From: Bacillota bacterium
GTDB taxonomy: Bacteria > Bacillota > Clostridia > Lachnospirales > Cellulosilyticaceae
Assembly (NCBI GenBank): GCA_023415525.1
Contig: JAEZKI010000542.1
Span: forward strand, 1-6,517
DNA: 6,517 nucleotides
Direction of reading: 5' to 3'
Part shown: piece by piece, positions 1-5,924 of the stretch
How the letters are laid out: the number at the start of each line of letters is the position of its first letter
How positions within the stretch are numbered: the first letter of the stretch is position 1
Notes under the pieces: model-generated
Seen by the model: only the letters and a program-made list of their open reading frames with translations
Told to the model about the DNA's origin: nothing
The model's database searches: none
Translations under genes and position numbers: made by a program

Positions 1-432
1 CTTATAAAGCTTACTTCCGTTAGCTCCATGGTCATGATTACCGTATACTGCAAACTTCCCATAAGTTGTTTGAATACTTTCAAGAAGCTTGGCTACCTGT
101 TGACCTTTCTTATATTTTCCGCCTTCATCTAATAAATCACCTGTAAATACCACCAGGTCTGGCGAATAACTATTTATCTTAAGAACTAAATCTTGAAATG
201 CACTTTCACTATAATAGGCACCTAAATGGACATCACTAAACTGTATGATGCGAAGAGGTGCCTCTTGACCATCTAAGTAAGTGGAACTCAGCCTTTTCTC
301 CTCAACCATTAACAGACGCGGCTCTATATAGCGAGCATATAAATAAAGGCCTACAGCAAGTAAGAGAAGTGTCACTATAACTTGAATCACCTTAATAACA
401 AAATGAATAAATGCTCTAATACTCCGAATCAC
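1..432 (-). CDS. Membrane-anchored metallophosphoesterase, YkuE/YaeI-like (C-terminal part beyond window)
   Basis: Seen: reading the minus strand from a GTG at 432 gives 144 open residues to the window edge. An AAAGGAG ribosome binding site at 439-445 lies 6 bases before this start. A hydrophobic segment at about residues 10-33 (VIQVIVTLLLLAVGLYLY) predicts one N-terminal membrane anchor. Three calcineurin-type metal-binding motifs follow in the family order: FSDVHLG (D67, H69), TGDLLDEG (D99) and YGNHDHG (N132, H133, D134). Known: proteins of this architecture (YkuE, YaeI) are two-metal phosphoesterases, several acting on lipid-linked phosphate substrates at the membrane. Inferred: the catalytic domain faces the outside or sits at the membrane surface. 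The real substrate cannot be read from the sequence. The C-terminal histidine motifs lie beyond position 1, so the gene is partial. It follows recX by 14 bases and is probably co-transcribed with it. Confidence 0.9.
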   Translation of the reverse strand, partial: MIRSIRAFIHFVIKVIQVIVTLLLLAVGLYLYARYIEPRLLMVEEKRLSSTYLDGQEAPLRIIQFSDVHLGAYYSESAFQDLVLKINSYSPDLVVFTGDLLDEGGKYKKGQQVAKLLESIQTTYGKFAVYGNHDHGANGSKLYK

Positions 433-446
433 TGTTCTCTCCTTTG

Positions 447-1088
447 TTATAAATTTTTTTCTTGCCACATAAGATCCAATACCTTTGTAATGGTTTGAGA
501 TTGAAAACCACGTTGCATCAAAAAGCCATAGAGCTTTCCTTTAAGGGTATACCCATTGCTTTCTTTTCGTTGATAACTTATAAGCTTCTTTTCAGCTACT
601 GCCTTGCAGTTTTCTATTTCTTCTTCTTCACTATAATATTCTTCTAAGGCCTCTGTAATCACTTGCTGATCTACCCCTTTTTGACGAAGAGCTTGCCGAA
701 TATACTGTGGACCCTTCTTTGAAAAACGTTTCTTGTCCTTTACAAAGCTCCCTGTTAATCGTTTATCATCTAAATACTGATACGTATTAAGCTTTTCTAG
801 AACATAAGCAATCTCTTCCTGAGTGTATTCTTTAGCTTGTAGCTTTGTCACCAAAACCTGTTGAAAATAATTTTGTTTTGTAAGTAACCATATAGCATAG
901 TTCAAGCATTGATTTTTTCTCTCTTCTTCTATAAGTCTTACAAGGGACTCCTCATCCACTTCCATCCCTTTTTTTAATTGTAGTTTTACAAGGGTATCCT
1001 CACTTATCCCACAAAAAAATTCTTCATCTAAAAAAAGGTTATAGCGCTCACCATTTTGTTGCATACTAATCTTAGTAATTTTTTTCAT
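447..1088 (-). CDS. recX: Regulatory protein RecX, modulator of RecA
   Basis: RecX binds RecA filaments and limits or remodels them during recombination and the SOS response (known for the family). Seen: 213 residues, normal for Firmicute RecX. An N-terminal segment of short beta-like stretches (about 1-45) is followed by an all-helical body of repeated three-helix units. The most telling stretch is TYQYLDDKRLTGSFVKDKK at about 102-120, matching the family's YLDD..FA..(V/Y)...R signature. It is followed by GPQYIRQALRQKGVDQQVI (about 126-144), the usual G...I...L...G(V/I) pattern. A reading frame 13 codons longer begins at 1127. I chose the ATG at 1088 because AAAGGAG (1095-1101) sits 6 bases upstream, while the 1127 ATG has no ribosome binding site and lies inside the likely -10 box. 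RecX is usually near recA, but recA is not in this window. The next gene downstream is the metallophosphoesterase, 14 bases away. Confidence 0.9.
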   Translation of the reverse strand: MKKITKISMQQNGERYNLFLDEEFFCGISEDTLVKLQLKKGMEVDEESLVRLIEEERKNQCLNYAIWLLTKQNYFQQVLVTKLQAKEYTQEEIAYVLEKLNTYQYLDDKRLTGSFVKDKKRFSKKGPQYIRQALRQKGVDQQVITEALEEYYSEEEEIENCKAVAEKKLISYQRKESNGYTLKGKLYGFLMQRGFQSQTITKVLDLMWQEKNL

Positions 1089-1117
1089 CCTAAACTCCTT
1101 TTGCCTACCTTGACTCC

Positions 1118-1152
1118 TTTTCCTCATTATTATAGCGAAATAATGAGGAAAA
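1118..1152 (-). promoter_or_regulatory. Likely recX promoter -10 box inside a perfect 13-bp inverted repeat
   Basis: Seen: TTTTCCTCATTAT (1118-1130) and its exact reverse complement (1140-1152) flank a 9-base centre. On the minus strand a consensus TATAAT occupies 1134-1129, which would place transcription start near 1122, about 34 bases before the recX ATG. The -35 is weak: the best is TAGCAA with 18-base spacing. Inferred: the palindrome spans roughly -30 to +4 of this promoter, a typical place for a repressor operator. I see no LexA-type GAAC....GTTC box here. A hairpin in RNA from further upstream is an alternative reading. There are also two copies of AAAAGGAGT in the leader (1113-1121 and 1094-1102, minus strand). 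Only the second precedes a start codon. Confidence 0.5.
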
Positions 1153-1238
1153 TTGCTATCTCTTTCTACTTATCTTGTTATCTTTTATTTTTATAATCTT
1201 GATTGAATCTAAACTTTATTATTGGTTAATAATTATTA

Positions 1239-1267
1239 TTGATTATAATACCATCTTATTTTATAAT
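1239..1267 (+). promoter_or_regulatory. Sigma-A-type promoter for the small winged-helix gene
   Basis: Seen: TTGATT (1239-1244), a 17-base spacer and a consensus TATAAT (1262-1267) predict transcription start near 1274 and a leader of about 50 bases. A second overlapping candidate pairs TTGGTT (1222-1227) with TATAAT (1244-1249) at 16-base spacing. The surrounding 1153-1325 region is extremely AT-rich, so chance matches are likely and only the first pair has good geometry. Apart from these promoters and the recX upstream region I see nothing else in this gap. Confidence 0.5.
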
Positions 1268-1325
1268 AAAGTATAACCATTTTTAATGAGACTTAAATTA
1301 AAAATTAATAAGGAGGTCTTTTAAT

Positions 1326-1502
1326 ATGGAAACAATGAACAAAGTTCTTACAGCTCTTAAGGAGCACGGCGAACCTATGAAAGCAGGGGACCTTGCAGAA
1401 GTAACTGGACTCGATAAAAAACAGGTGACTGCTGCTTTAACTGCTCTTAAAGCAGAAGGCGCTATCATTTCTCCAAAACGTTGTTACTATAGCCCCAAAT
1501 AG
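1326..1502 (+). CDS. Small winged-helix-like protein, 58 residues
   Basis: Seen: a 58-codon gene from ATG 1326 to TAG 1502, preceded by a near-perfect AAGGAGGT ribosome binding site (1310-1317) 8 bases upstream. The protein reads as a compact winged helix-turn-helix. Helix 1 is NKVLTALKEHG (about 5-15), helix 2 AGDLAEVTGL (20-29), the recognition-type helix DKKQVTAALTALKAEG (30-45), and a short wing ends in SPKRCYYSPK (49-58). Known: similar tiny proteins with a conserved SPKRCYY-type tail occur in Clostridia and are usually labelled MarR-like or hypothetical. They lack the dimerisation helices of true MarR proteins. Inferred: a DNA-binding or structural wHTH protein, probably well expressed given the ribosome binding site and the dedicated terminator. 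No ligand domain is present, and C53 is the only cysteine. Target and role are unknown. It stands alone, convergent with the SLH gene and divergent from recX. Confidence 0.88.
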   Translation: METMNKVLTALKEHGEPMKAGDLAEVTGLDKKQVTAALTALKAEGAIISPKRCYYSPK

Positions 1503-1508
1503 GTCATT

Positions 1509-1553
1509 AAAAATAGGGATAGAGCCATATCATGGGCTCTATCCCTATTTTTT
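1509..1553. terminator. Strong bidirectional rho-independent terminator
   Basis: Seen: AAAAATAGGGATAGAGCC (1509-1526) pairs perfectly with 1535-1552 around an 8-base loop (ATATCATG). The GC-containing core is TAGGGATAGAGCC, with a T-run on the plus-strand exit and a matching A-run on the other side, so it reads as a terminator on both strands. It lies 6 bases after the winged-helix stop and 13 bases from the stop of the convergent SLH gene, so one hairpin can end both transcripts. Confidence 0.93.
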
Positions 1554-1565
1554 AGTAAAAATCCT

Positions 1566-3680
1566 CTATTGTTGAATACTCTTATAAATATAACTTGCTG
1601 CTTGAGCACGTGTTACTTCTTCTTTTGGCTTAAAGCTTGTAGAATCTAGCAGTAATCCCAATCCTGAGGCCAAAGTAATATAGCCTTTAAGGTCTTCTTC
1701 CACTTCTTCCACATTAAAAGGATAATTATAAATCCCCTTAAGCATAGCCACCTTCTTATAGCCAGCCTTATTCACTAAATACTTAACCATTAGCTCATGG
1801 GTTACTATCTGACTTGGATCTTTTTCTGCTTCTTCTAATATCCCTTCCCTTATGGCTCGCTCATAGACCTCTTCTTCTTGAATGTTAGGATTAGACATCT
1901 GTTGAATATATCTTAGAAAATCTACTTGTGTGATACCTTGATCAGGTTTAAATTGTTTTCCTCCTAAATAATAACCACTTTCATAAAGTTTTTTAATGAT
2001 ACCCTTAGATGGATGGCCATCCAAATCTGAATAAAAATCCTGTGCTTTCTCTTCTATAACAGGTTTTCCTTCATAATTTATTCTTTCAGCTGTATAAGGA
2101 TTAAACAATGAATAAGTGTCTTTATGACCATAAGCCAGTTCACGACTACTACTACTCGTATTGACATATAGAAGCTCTAGCCCGAGTTTTTTAATAATCT
2201 CCTCTTCCTGTACCTTTCCCTTCATCGGTTCAAAAGTTACCTCATCCCACCTGTTCGTATAGTGGGTTATCTCATCATAAACTTTATTATAGGTAAAAAA
2301 TAAACCATTTTCATCAACTGGCAAGTTATTTTCTAAACGTTGAAAGTAAAAGGTTTCTTCTTGTTCTTCATTTGATTGTGAAGTTGTTTTCTCCTTTTCT
2401 ACGTAATAGGTTTTTTCAAATTTATCTTTAGCCAAAGTCTTAGCAAGGTCCTCTACCTTAGAACGTATGCTCTGTTCATCCATTTGAGGAATCTCTTCTT
2501 CATAAGGAAGATATAAATTATATTCTATGATTTCACCAGTTTCCGCATTGATACTAAAAGAGATATATTTTTGACTAATATCCTCCCCTTCTATTCCTGC
2601 TGCCACTAACAACATCTCTTTTTCTTTGCTTAAATTTTCTTTCCCAAAATTCTCTTTTGTCTTAATAGCCACTTCTCCACCTATGTTCCAAATATAACGT
2701 CCTCCCCACTCTTCTTTATAAAGATTACCACTATTAATCTTTATATCCTTAAGACGTGGAAAATAGGTTGCTGCTCTTTTAACCGCTTCTTCTTTCGTTA
2801 AAAGACCTTTTGTCACTTCAACTGCCTTTAATTCTTCTGGAGTCAGCCCTCCTGCATTTTCAGTCTTCATATCATAAGCTACCGCAGCTTCTTTATCGGT
2901 ATAGTTTCTTCCCCATATATTGCCTTCCTCTTCATAAGGGACAAAAACCTTTCCAGTTTCTGCATCAATTACTTTGTTCCCACTATTATTTACTATATAA
3001 GCGAGAAAGCTCTTTGAAGTTTTGGTTTCATAATCACGAAATACTTTATAACTCAACTTACCTGCTAACTTGTCTTTATAAATGGCTTCAGCTTGTTTTA
3101 GAGAAAGCTTAGGGCTATTGGGGCCATAGCTATTCGTATCTTTATTTATCCCATAAAATTGAAAGATCGTGCCATCTTGTTTATCTACTGCAATAAAAAC
3201 CCTACTACCTCTTACCTTAATGCCATTAGGGCAGTAAAAAAAGTTAAACTCATACTTATCTCGGTCTAAATAGGTCCCTTCAGTATCTAACTTCAATTGA
3301 TCCGCATACTCTGGAGCCACCTGCTTAAAAAAAGCTTTGGCTTTCTCCAATGCACTTTCATAAGAGATCTTAGCTAAGAGCTGATTGTTCTCTTTTTTAA
3401 ACGTATAATAACTGTAGCTAAGGAGTGCCTCTGTTTGTTTATCGACTACTACGCTCAATTCTCCCTTTTCCCTTTTTTTGTCATGCCAACTAAAATTAAA
3501 CTTTCCACCCTTTTCGTCATTGACCAATGAATAATTAAACTCGGTTAAATCAGTAGGTATTTCTATTTTTTGCTTTGTACTAAGAATACACCTTTCTAAG
3601 TCTTTATCCATCTCCTTAGCCCATAAGGAAGTAGGCATTACTAGAATAAACACCAATATAATACTTAAAATTCTCCTCAT
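1566..3680 (-). CDS. Exported YcdB/PepSY-like repeat protein with three C-terminal SLH domains
   Basis: Seen: 704 residues; the ATG at 3680 has AGGAGG at 3687-3692 with 6-base spacing. Residues 1-21 form a signal peptide (MRRI, a hydrophobic run, then SLWA with likely cleavage before KE). Residues of about 105-480 contain repeated units of a helix (SYESALEKAKAFF, LSLKQAEAIYKDKL, TKEEAVKRAATYF, IRSKVEDLAKTLA) followed by strands ending in a D..(T/D)G.(I/V) turn (AVDKQDGTIFQFY, IDAETGKVFVPYE, INAETGEIIEYN). This matches the YcdB/YcdC and PepSY-like style. Three SLH-type repeats follow at about 551-594, 602-640 and 655-703; the third ends in the recognisable TRAQAASYIYK. Known: SLH domains bind secondary cell-wall polymers; PepSY-like domains are often found as protease inhibitors or propeptides. 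Inferred: a wall-bound surface protein with the YcdB part outside. No protease motif was seen, so this is not itself an evident enzyme. It is transcribed alone. Confidence 0.85.
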   Translation of the reverse strand: MRRILSIILVFILVMPTSLWAKEMDKDLERCILSTKQKIEIPTDLTEFNYSLVNDEKGGKFNFSWHDKKREKGELSVVVDKQTEALLSYSYYTFKKENNQLLAKISYESALEKAKAFFKQVAPEYADQLKLDTEGTYLDRDKYEFNFFYCPNGIKVRGSRVFIAVDKQDGTIFQFYGINKDTNSYGPNSPKLSLKQAEAIYKDKLAGKLSYKVFRDYETKTSKSFLAYIVNNSGNKVIDAETGKVFVPYEEEGNIWGRNYTDKEAAVAYDMKTENAGGLTPEELKAVEVTKGLLTKEEAVKRAATYFPRLKDIKINSGNLYKEEWGGRYIWNIGGEVAIKTKENFGKENLSKEKEMLLVAAGIEGEDISQKYISFSINAETGEIIEYNLYLPYEEEIPQMDEQSIRSKVEDLAKTLAKDKFEKTYYVEKEKTTSQSNEEQEETFYFQRLENNLPVDENGLFFTYNKVYDEITHYTNRWDEVTFEPMKGKVQEEEIIKKLGLELLYVNTSSSSRELAYGHKDTYSLFNPYTAERINYEGKPVIEEKAQDFYSDLDGHPSKGIIKKLYESGYYLGGKQFKPDQGITQVDFLRYIQQMSNPNIQEEEVYERAIREGILEEAEKDPSQIVTHELMVKYLVNKAGYKKVAMLKGIYNYPFNVEEVEEDLKGYITLASGLGLLLDSTSFKPKEEVTRAQAASYIYKSIQQ

Positions 3681-3762
3681 TTTTATCCTCCTTTTATTGT
3701 TTATTATTTAAGACGTTACTTTTCTTTTTTTAGTTCCAAATTTTTTAAATATTCCTTAATAA

Positions 3763-3768
3763 ATTATA
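3763..3768 (-). promoter_or_regulatory. Possible -10 box for the SLH-protein gene
   Basis: Seen: a consensus TATAAT on the minus strand at 3768-3763, about 83 bases before the ATG at 3680. The position 17 bases upstream gives only TTTTTA as -35, and this overlaps the arm of the terminator hairpin. The stretch 3696-3781 is otherwise very AT-rich with no other clear signal. The gene needs a promoter here because the hairpin separates it from the kinase gene upstream. Confidence 0.35.
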
Positions 3769-3781
3769 ATCTATTATTAAA

Positions 3782-3840
3782 TGAATAAAAAGCTATTACA
3801 TCAGCAATTTTTAAGTGCTCATGTAATAGCTTTTTATTCA
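3782..3840 (-). terminator. Long perfect hairpin, terminator of the kinase gene
   Basis: Seen: TGAATAAAAAGCTATTACAT (3782-3801) pairs perfectly over 20 bp with 3821-3840. After one C/C mismatch the stem continues with AGCA/TGCT (3803-3806 with 3816-3819), leaving a 9-base loop. On the minus strand it begins 18 bases after the kinase stop and has a U5 run within the distal arm (GCTTTTTATTCA). The U-run lies inside the stem rather than after it, and the stem is AT-rich. It resembles a terminator symmetrical on both strands more than a regulatory fold. Confidence 0.8.
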
Positions 3841-3858
3841 CAGTTTCTATTAAAGTTT

Positions 3859-4815
3859 TTATTGAAGTCTTTTTTCTTCCCATTTACAGCTTGCCATAAC
3901 TTGTTCAACTAACTCGAAATTCAGACCGGGATGAATGGTCTCCTCATGGGAAATCGTAATATTGGATAAGGTAATTGCTATTTTTACCGTTTCTTTTATA
4001 TTTGTTTGATTCATATAGCCATAGCCAATGCCTGCTACGAAGGCATCTCCTGCACCCGTTACATTTTTAACTTCTTGTGGAATCCCTTTAATAATGCCTT
4101 CTTCCTTGCCATTATTATAATAAATTCCTTCTGCATCCAGGCTAATAAACACATTTTCAACACCTAAACCTATTAAATAAGCACCTGCTTCTCTTATGGC
4201 CTCTTCACTATCTAGACTAAAGCCACAAAGTACCTCTGCTTCATGCCTATTAGGTTTTATTGTATGAAAATAAGGAATAAGATGCTTGACACCTTTAGCC
4301 TTTGCTGTAGAAACAGGATCTAGGACAAAATGTGTCTTCCCTTTATAAGTGGTCACAATATATTCCATAAGCTCTGGATTATCTGCTCCAAAGAACATGT
4401 ATTCAGCCCCTTTAATGACCTCTGCTCTTTTATCTACTTCCTCTTTGCTAAAACAATTGGCAATTTCAATATCAACAACAGCAGAAACCATTTCTCCCTT
4501 CTCATCTAATATAGCCAGATAGGTGGGTGTAGAGGCCCCTTTTACAATAAGAGAATCCTGCATATCTAGTCCAATCTTACTGGCTTTAGCCAAAATAGCC
4601 TGACCCTTTTCATCTTCTCCTAAAATAGAAATAAACTTGGTATTCATTCCTATTCTTGCCATATTTTCAGCAATGTTTCTACAGACACCTCCACAAGAAA
4701 CTTTTACCTTCCCTGGATTAGAATCATAGGCTCTATAATTTGTTTTGGCAAAGCCAAAAATATCATAGATAGAAAGCCCAAAAACAAGTACATAGGGTTT
4801 ACTGCTATCTGTCAT
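3859..4815 (-). CDS. PfkB-family kinase, pseudouridine kinase-like
   Basis: Seen: 318 residues with the ribokinase/PfkB plan. The N-terminal substrate-side segment is YVLVFGLSIYDIFGF (8-22), then SNPGKVKVS (32-40), GGVCRNIAENMARIG (42-56) and DPVS (166-169). KPNRHEAE (187-194) follows, and the C-terminal signature NVTGAGDAFVAGIGYG (251-266) carries the catalytic base D257 and the anion hole. The SNPGK..GGV.RNIAEN combination is what I recall from E. coli pseudouridine kinase PsuK. Known: PsuK phosphorylates pseudouridine to its 5'-phosphate, which PsuG then splits. Odd: the family's G..N.D substrate motif reads GLSIYD here, with isoleucine at the Asn position, and no psuG neighbour is visible. 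The substrate could therefore be another nucleoside or sugar. Start: a frame 29 codons longer begins at 4902, but AGAGGAG (4822-4828) lies 6 bases before the ATG at 4815, and the extra residues cross the promoter. The gene is divergent from speD. Confidence 0.85.
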   Translation of the reverse strand: MTDSSKPYVLVFGLSIYDIFGFAKTNYRAYDSNPGKVKVSCGGVCRNIAENMARIGMNTKFISILGEDEKGQAILAKASKIGLDMQDSLIVKGASTPTYLAILDEKGEMVSAVVDIEIANCFSKEEVDKRAEVIKGAEYMFFGADNPELMEYIVTTYKGKTHFVLDPVSTAKAKGVKHLIPYFHTIKPNRHEAEVLCGFSLDSEEAIREAGAYLIGLGVENVFISLDAEGIYYNNGKEEGIIKGIPQEVKNVTGAGDAFVAGIGYGYMNQTNIKETVKIAITLSNITISHEETIHPGLNFELVEQVMASCKWEEKRLQ

Positions 4816-4855
4816 CCCAAACTCCTCTTTCTGTAATTTTATAAGTAATATTAAA

Positions 4856-4917
4856 TGGATACCTATTATACTATCATATCTTTTTGCTAATGTGTACTTC
4901 AAAATACTGGATACCTA
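4856..4917. repeat. Two direct copies of TGGATACCTA, 52 bp apart
   Basis: Seen: TGGATACCTATTA at 4856-4868 and TGGATACCTAATA at 4908-4920 match at 12 of 13 positions. The start-to-start distance of 52 bp is close to five helical turns, so both copies face the same side of the DNA. A second shared string, TCATATCTTTTT, follows each copy (4874-4885 and 4953-4964), in the same order but at different distances. Inferred: either paired operator sites for one regulator of the kinase and/or speD, or the remains of a duplicated promoter segment. The first copy lies between the kinase -10 box and its predicted transcription start. Confidence 0.6.
4865..4870 (-). promoter_or_regulatory. -10 box of the kinase gene
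   Basis: Seen: a consensus TATAAT on the minus strand at 4870-4865 gives a predicted transcription start near 4858 and a leader of about 43 bases to the ATG at 4815. The -35 region is poor (ACATTA at 17-base spacing), which would suit an activator or a weak promoter. The TGGATACCTA copy at 4856-4865 overlaps the start site, so a protein bound there would block this promoter. Confidence 0.5.
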
Positions 4918-4966
4918 ATAAAAACACTATTACTAAACAAAAAATTTTATAGTCATATCTTTTTTG

Positions 4967-4995
4967 TTGCATTTTATAAGACTATACCTTATAAT
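4967..4995 (+). promoter_or_regulatory. speD promoter
   Basis: Seen: TTGCAT (4967-4972), a 17-base spacer and consensus TATAAT (4990-4995) predict transcription start near 5002. This falls only about 8 bases before the ATG at 5010, which would leave no room for a ribosome binding site there. It supports translation of speD from the ATG at 5052. No riboswitch-sized structure fits in the roughly 50-base leader. Confidence 0.6.
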
Positions 4996-5030
4996 AACGC
5001 CTAGAAATAATGTATAAAATTCTAACTATT

Positions 5031-5036
5031 AAGGAG
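5031..5036 (+). promoter_or_regulatory. Shine-Dalgarno sequence of speD with unusually long spacing
   Basis: Seen: AAGGAG, the only good ribosome binding site near the speD start, lies 15 bases before the ATG at 5052, longer than the usual 5-9. No ATG, GTG or TTG lies at normal distance in frame; the codons between are ACG ATC CGA AAT ACA. The speE site, AAAGGAG with 9-base spacing, starts with the same AAGGAGAC string, showing this is the organism's usual form. Confidence 0.55.
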
Positions 5037-5051
5037 ACGATCCGAAATACA

Positions 5052-5882
5052 ATGAATAGTGAAAATTCAAGCAGACTCCGTCTTTATGGTTTTAATAACC
5101 TGACCAAAACACTTAGCTTTAATATGTATGATATTTGTTATACCAAAACAGCTGCTGATCGCATGGCGTACATTGAGTATATTGACGAGCAATATAATGC
5201 TGAAAGGCTTACTCAAATTTTATCAACTGTCACCGAAATGATTGGTGCAACAGTTCTTAATATTGCCAAGCAAGATTATGATCCTCAAGGTGCAAGTGTC
5301 ACTATTCTTATTTCAGAATGTCAGATGACAGAAGCAGAAATCAATGCCAAATCTGCTTCACCAGGACCACTTCCTGCAACAATTGTCGGTCACCTCGATA
5401 AAAGTCACCTTACTGTACATACTTATCCTGAATACCATCCCTATGAGGGGATTAGTACCTTCCGAGCAGATATTGATGTGGCTACTTGTGGTGAAATTTC
5501 TCCACTTAAGGCCCTTAACTTTCTGATCCATTCCTTCGATGCAGATATTATGACCATTGATTATCGTGTACGTGGTTTTACCCGGGATATTACAGGTCGC
5601 AAATTATTTATTGACCATCCCATTGACTCCATTCAAAACTTTATTCCTGAAAATGTACGTATGCTTTATAACATGATTGATGTCAATGTCTATCAAGAAA
5701 ATATCTTTCATACCAAATGTAAGCTTAAGGGCTTTGACCTGGATAATTATCTATTTGGTTATACCAAAGAAGACCTTCACCCAGGTGAGGCCAAGATGAT
5801 TTCAAAAAAAGTCAAACGAGAAATGGATGAAATCTTCTATGGTACTACAGTAACTGAAGCGATGTTTCATATCGATGATTAA
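5052..5882 (+). CDS. speD: S-adenosylmethionine decarboxylase proenzyme, E. coli type (class 1A)
   Basis: SpeD decarboxylates S-adenosylmethionine to supply the aminopropyl donor for spermidine synthesis, in the cytosol. It is made as a proenzyme that cuts itself and forms a pyruvoyl cofactor. Seen: the self-cleavage site [15 protein letters not shown] (113-127), with cleavage expected between K117 and S118, S118 becoming the pyruvoyl group. The family cysteine is C146 in [12 protein letters not shown], 28 residues on, as I recall for E. coli (Ser112, Cys140). YGFNNLTK (12-19) and [10 protein letters not shown] (171-180) are also near-identical to the E. coli form as I remember it. Length 276, slightly over the E. 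coli 264, and far longer than the roughly 125-residue SpeH form of Bacillus. The ATG at 5052 leaves a short extension (MNSENSS) before the conserved part; an in-frame ATG at 5010 would add 14 residues but lacks a ribosome binding site. speE follows after 42 bases, in the same operon. Confidence 0.95.
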   Translation: MNSENSSRLRLYGFNNLTKTLSFNMYDICYTKTAADRMAYIEYIDEQYNAERLTQILSTVTEMIGATVLNIAKQDYDPQGASVTILISECQMTEAEINAKSASPGPLPATIVGHLDKSHLTVHTYPEYHPYEGISTFRADIDVATCGEISPLKALNFLIHSFDADIMTIDYRVRGFTRDITGRKLFIDHPIDSIQNFIPENVRMLYNMIDVNVYQENIFHTKCKLKGFDLDNYLFGYTKEDLHPGEAKMISKKVKREMDEIFYGTTVTEAMFHIDD

Positions 5883-5924
5883 ACTTTTTATTTTGTTTTA
5901 AGATACATAAAGGAGACTATTTCC

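Noticed and set aside
462..647. Plus-strand open frame of 61 codons
   Set aside because: Lies wholly antisense to recX, has no ribosome binding site, and its phenylalanine-rich protein mirrors Glu/Lys-rich recX codons.
1089..1127. 13-codon N-terminal extension of recX
   Set aside because: No ribosome binding site at the 1127 ATG, which falls inside the predicted promoter palindrome; the ATG at 1088 has a good site.
1089..1325. LexA/SOS box controlling recX
   Set aside because: No GAAC-n4-GTTC type sequence found between recX and the winged-helix gene.
2810..3112. Plus-strand open frame of 100 codons
   Set aside because: Antisense to the SLH-protein gene; Leu/Ser/Tyr-rich shadow composition with no domain-like pattern or ribosome binding site.
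4816..4902. 29-codon N-terminal extension of the kinase
   Set aside because: It would run across the TATAAT and the repeat motif. The ATG at 4815 has AGAGGAG 6 bases upstream and gives the normal family length.
4996..5051. Riboswitch in the speD leader (SAM-type)
   Set aside because: The leader is only about 50 bases and shows no stable multi-helix structure.
5344..5526. Plus-strand open frame of 60 codons inside speD
   Set aside because: An out-of-frame shadow of a strongly conserved enzyme, with no initiation signal.
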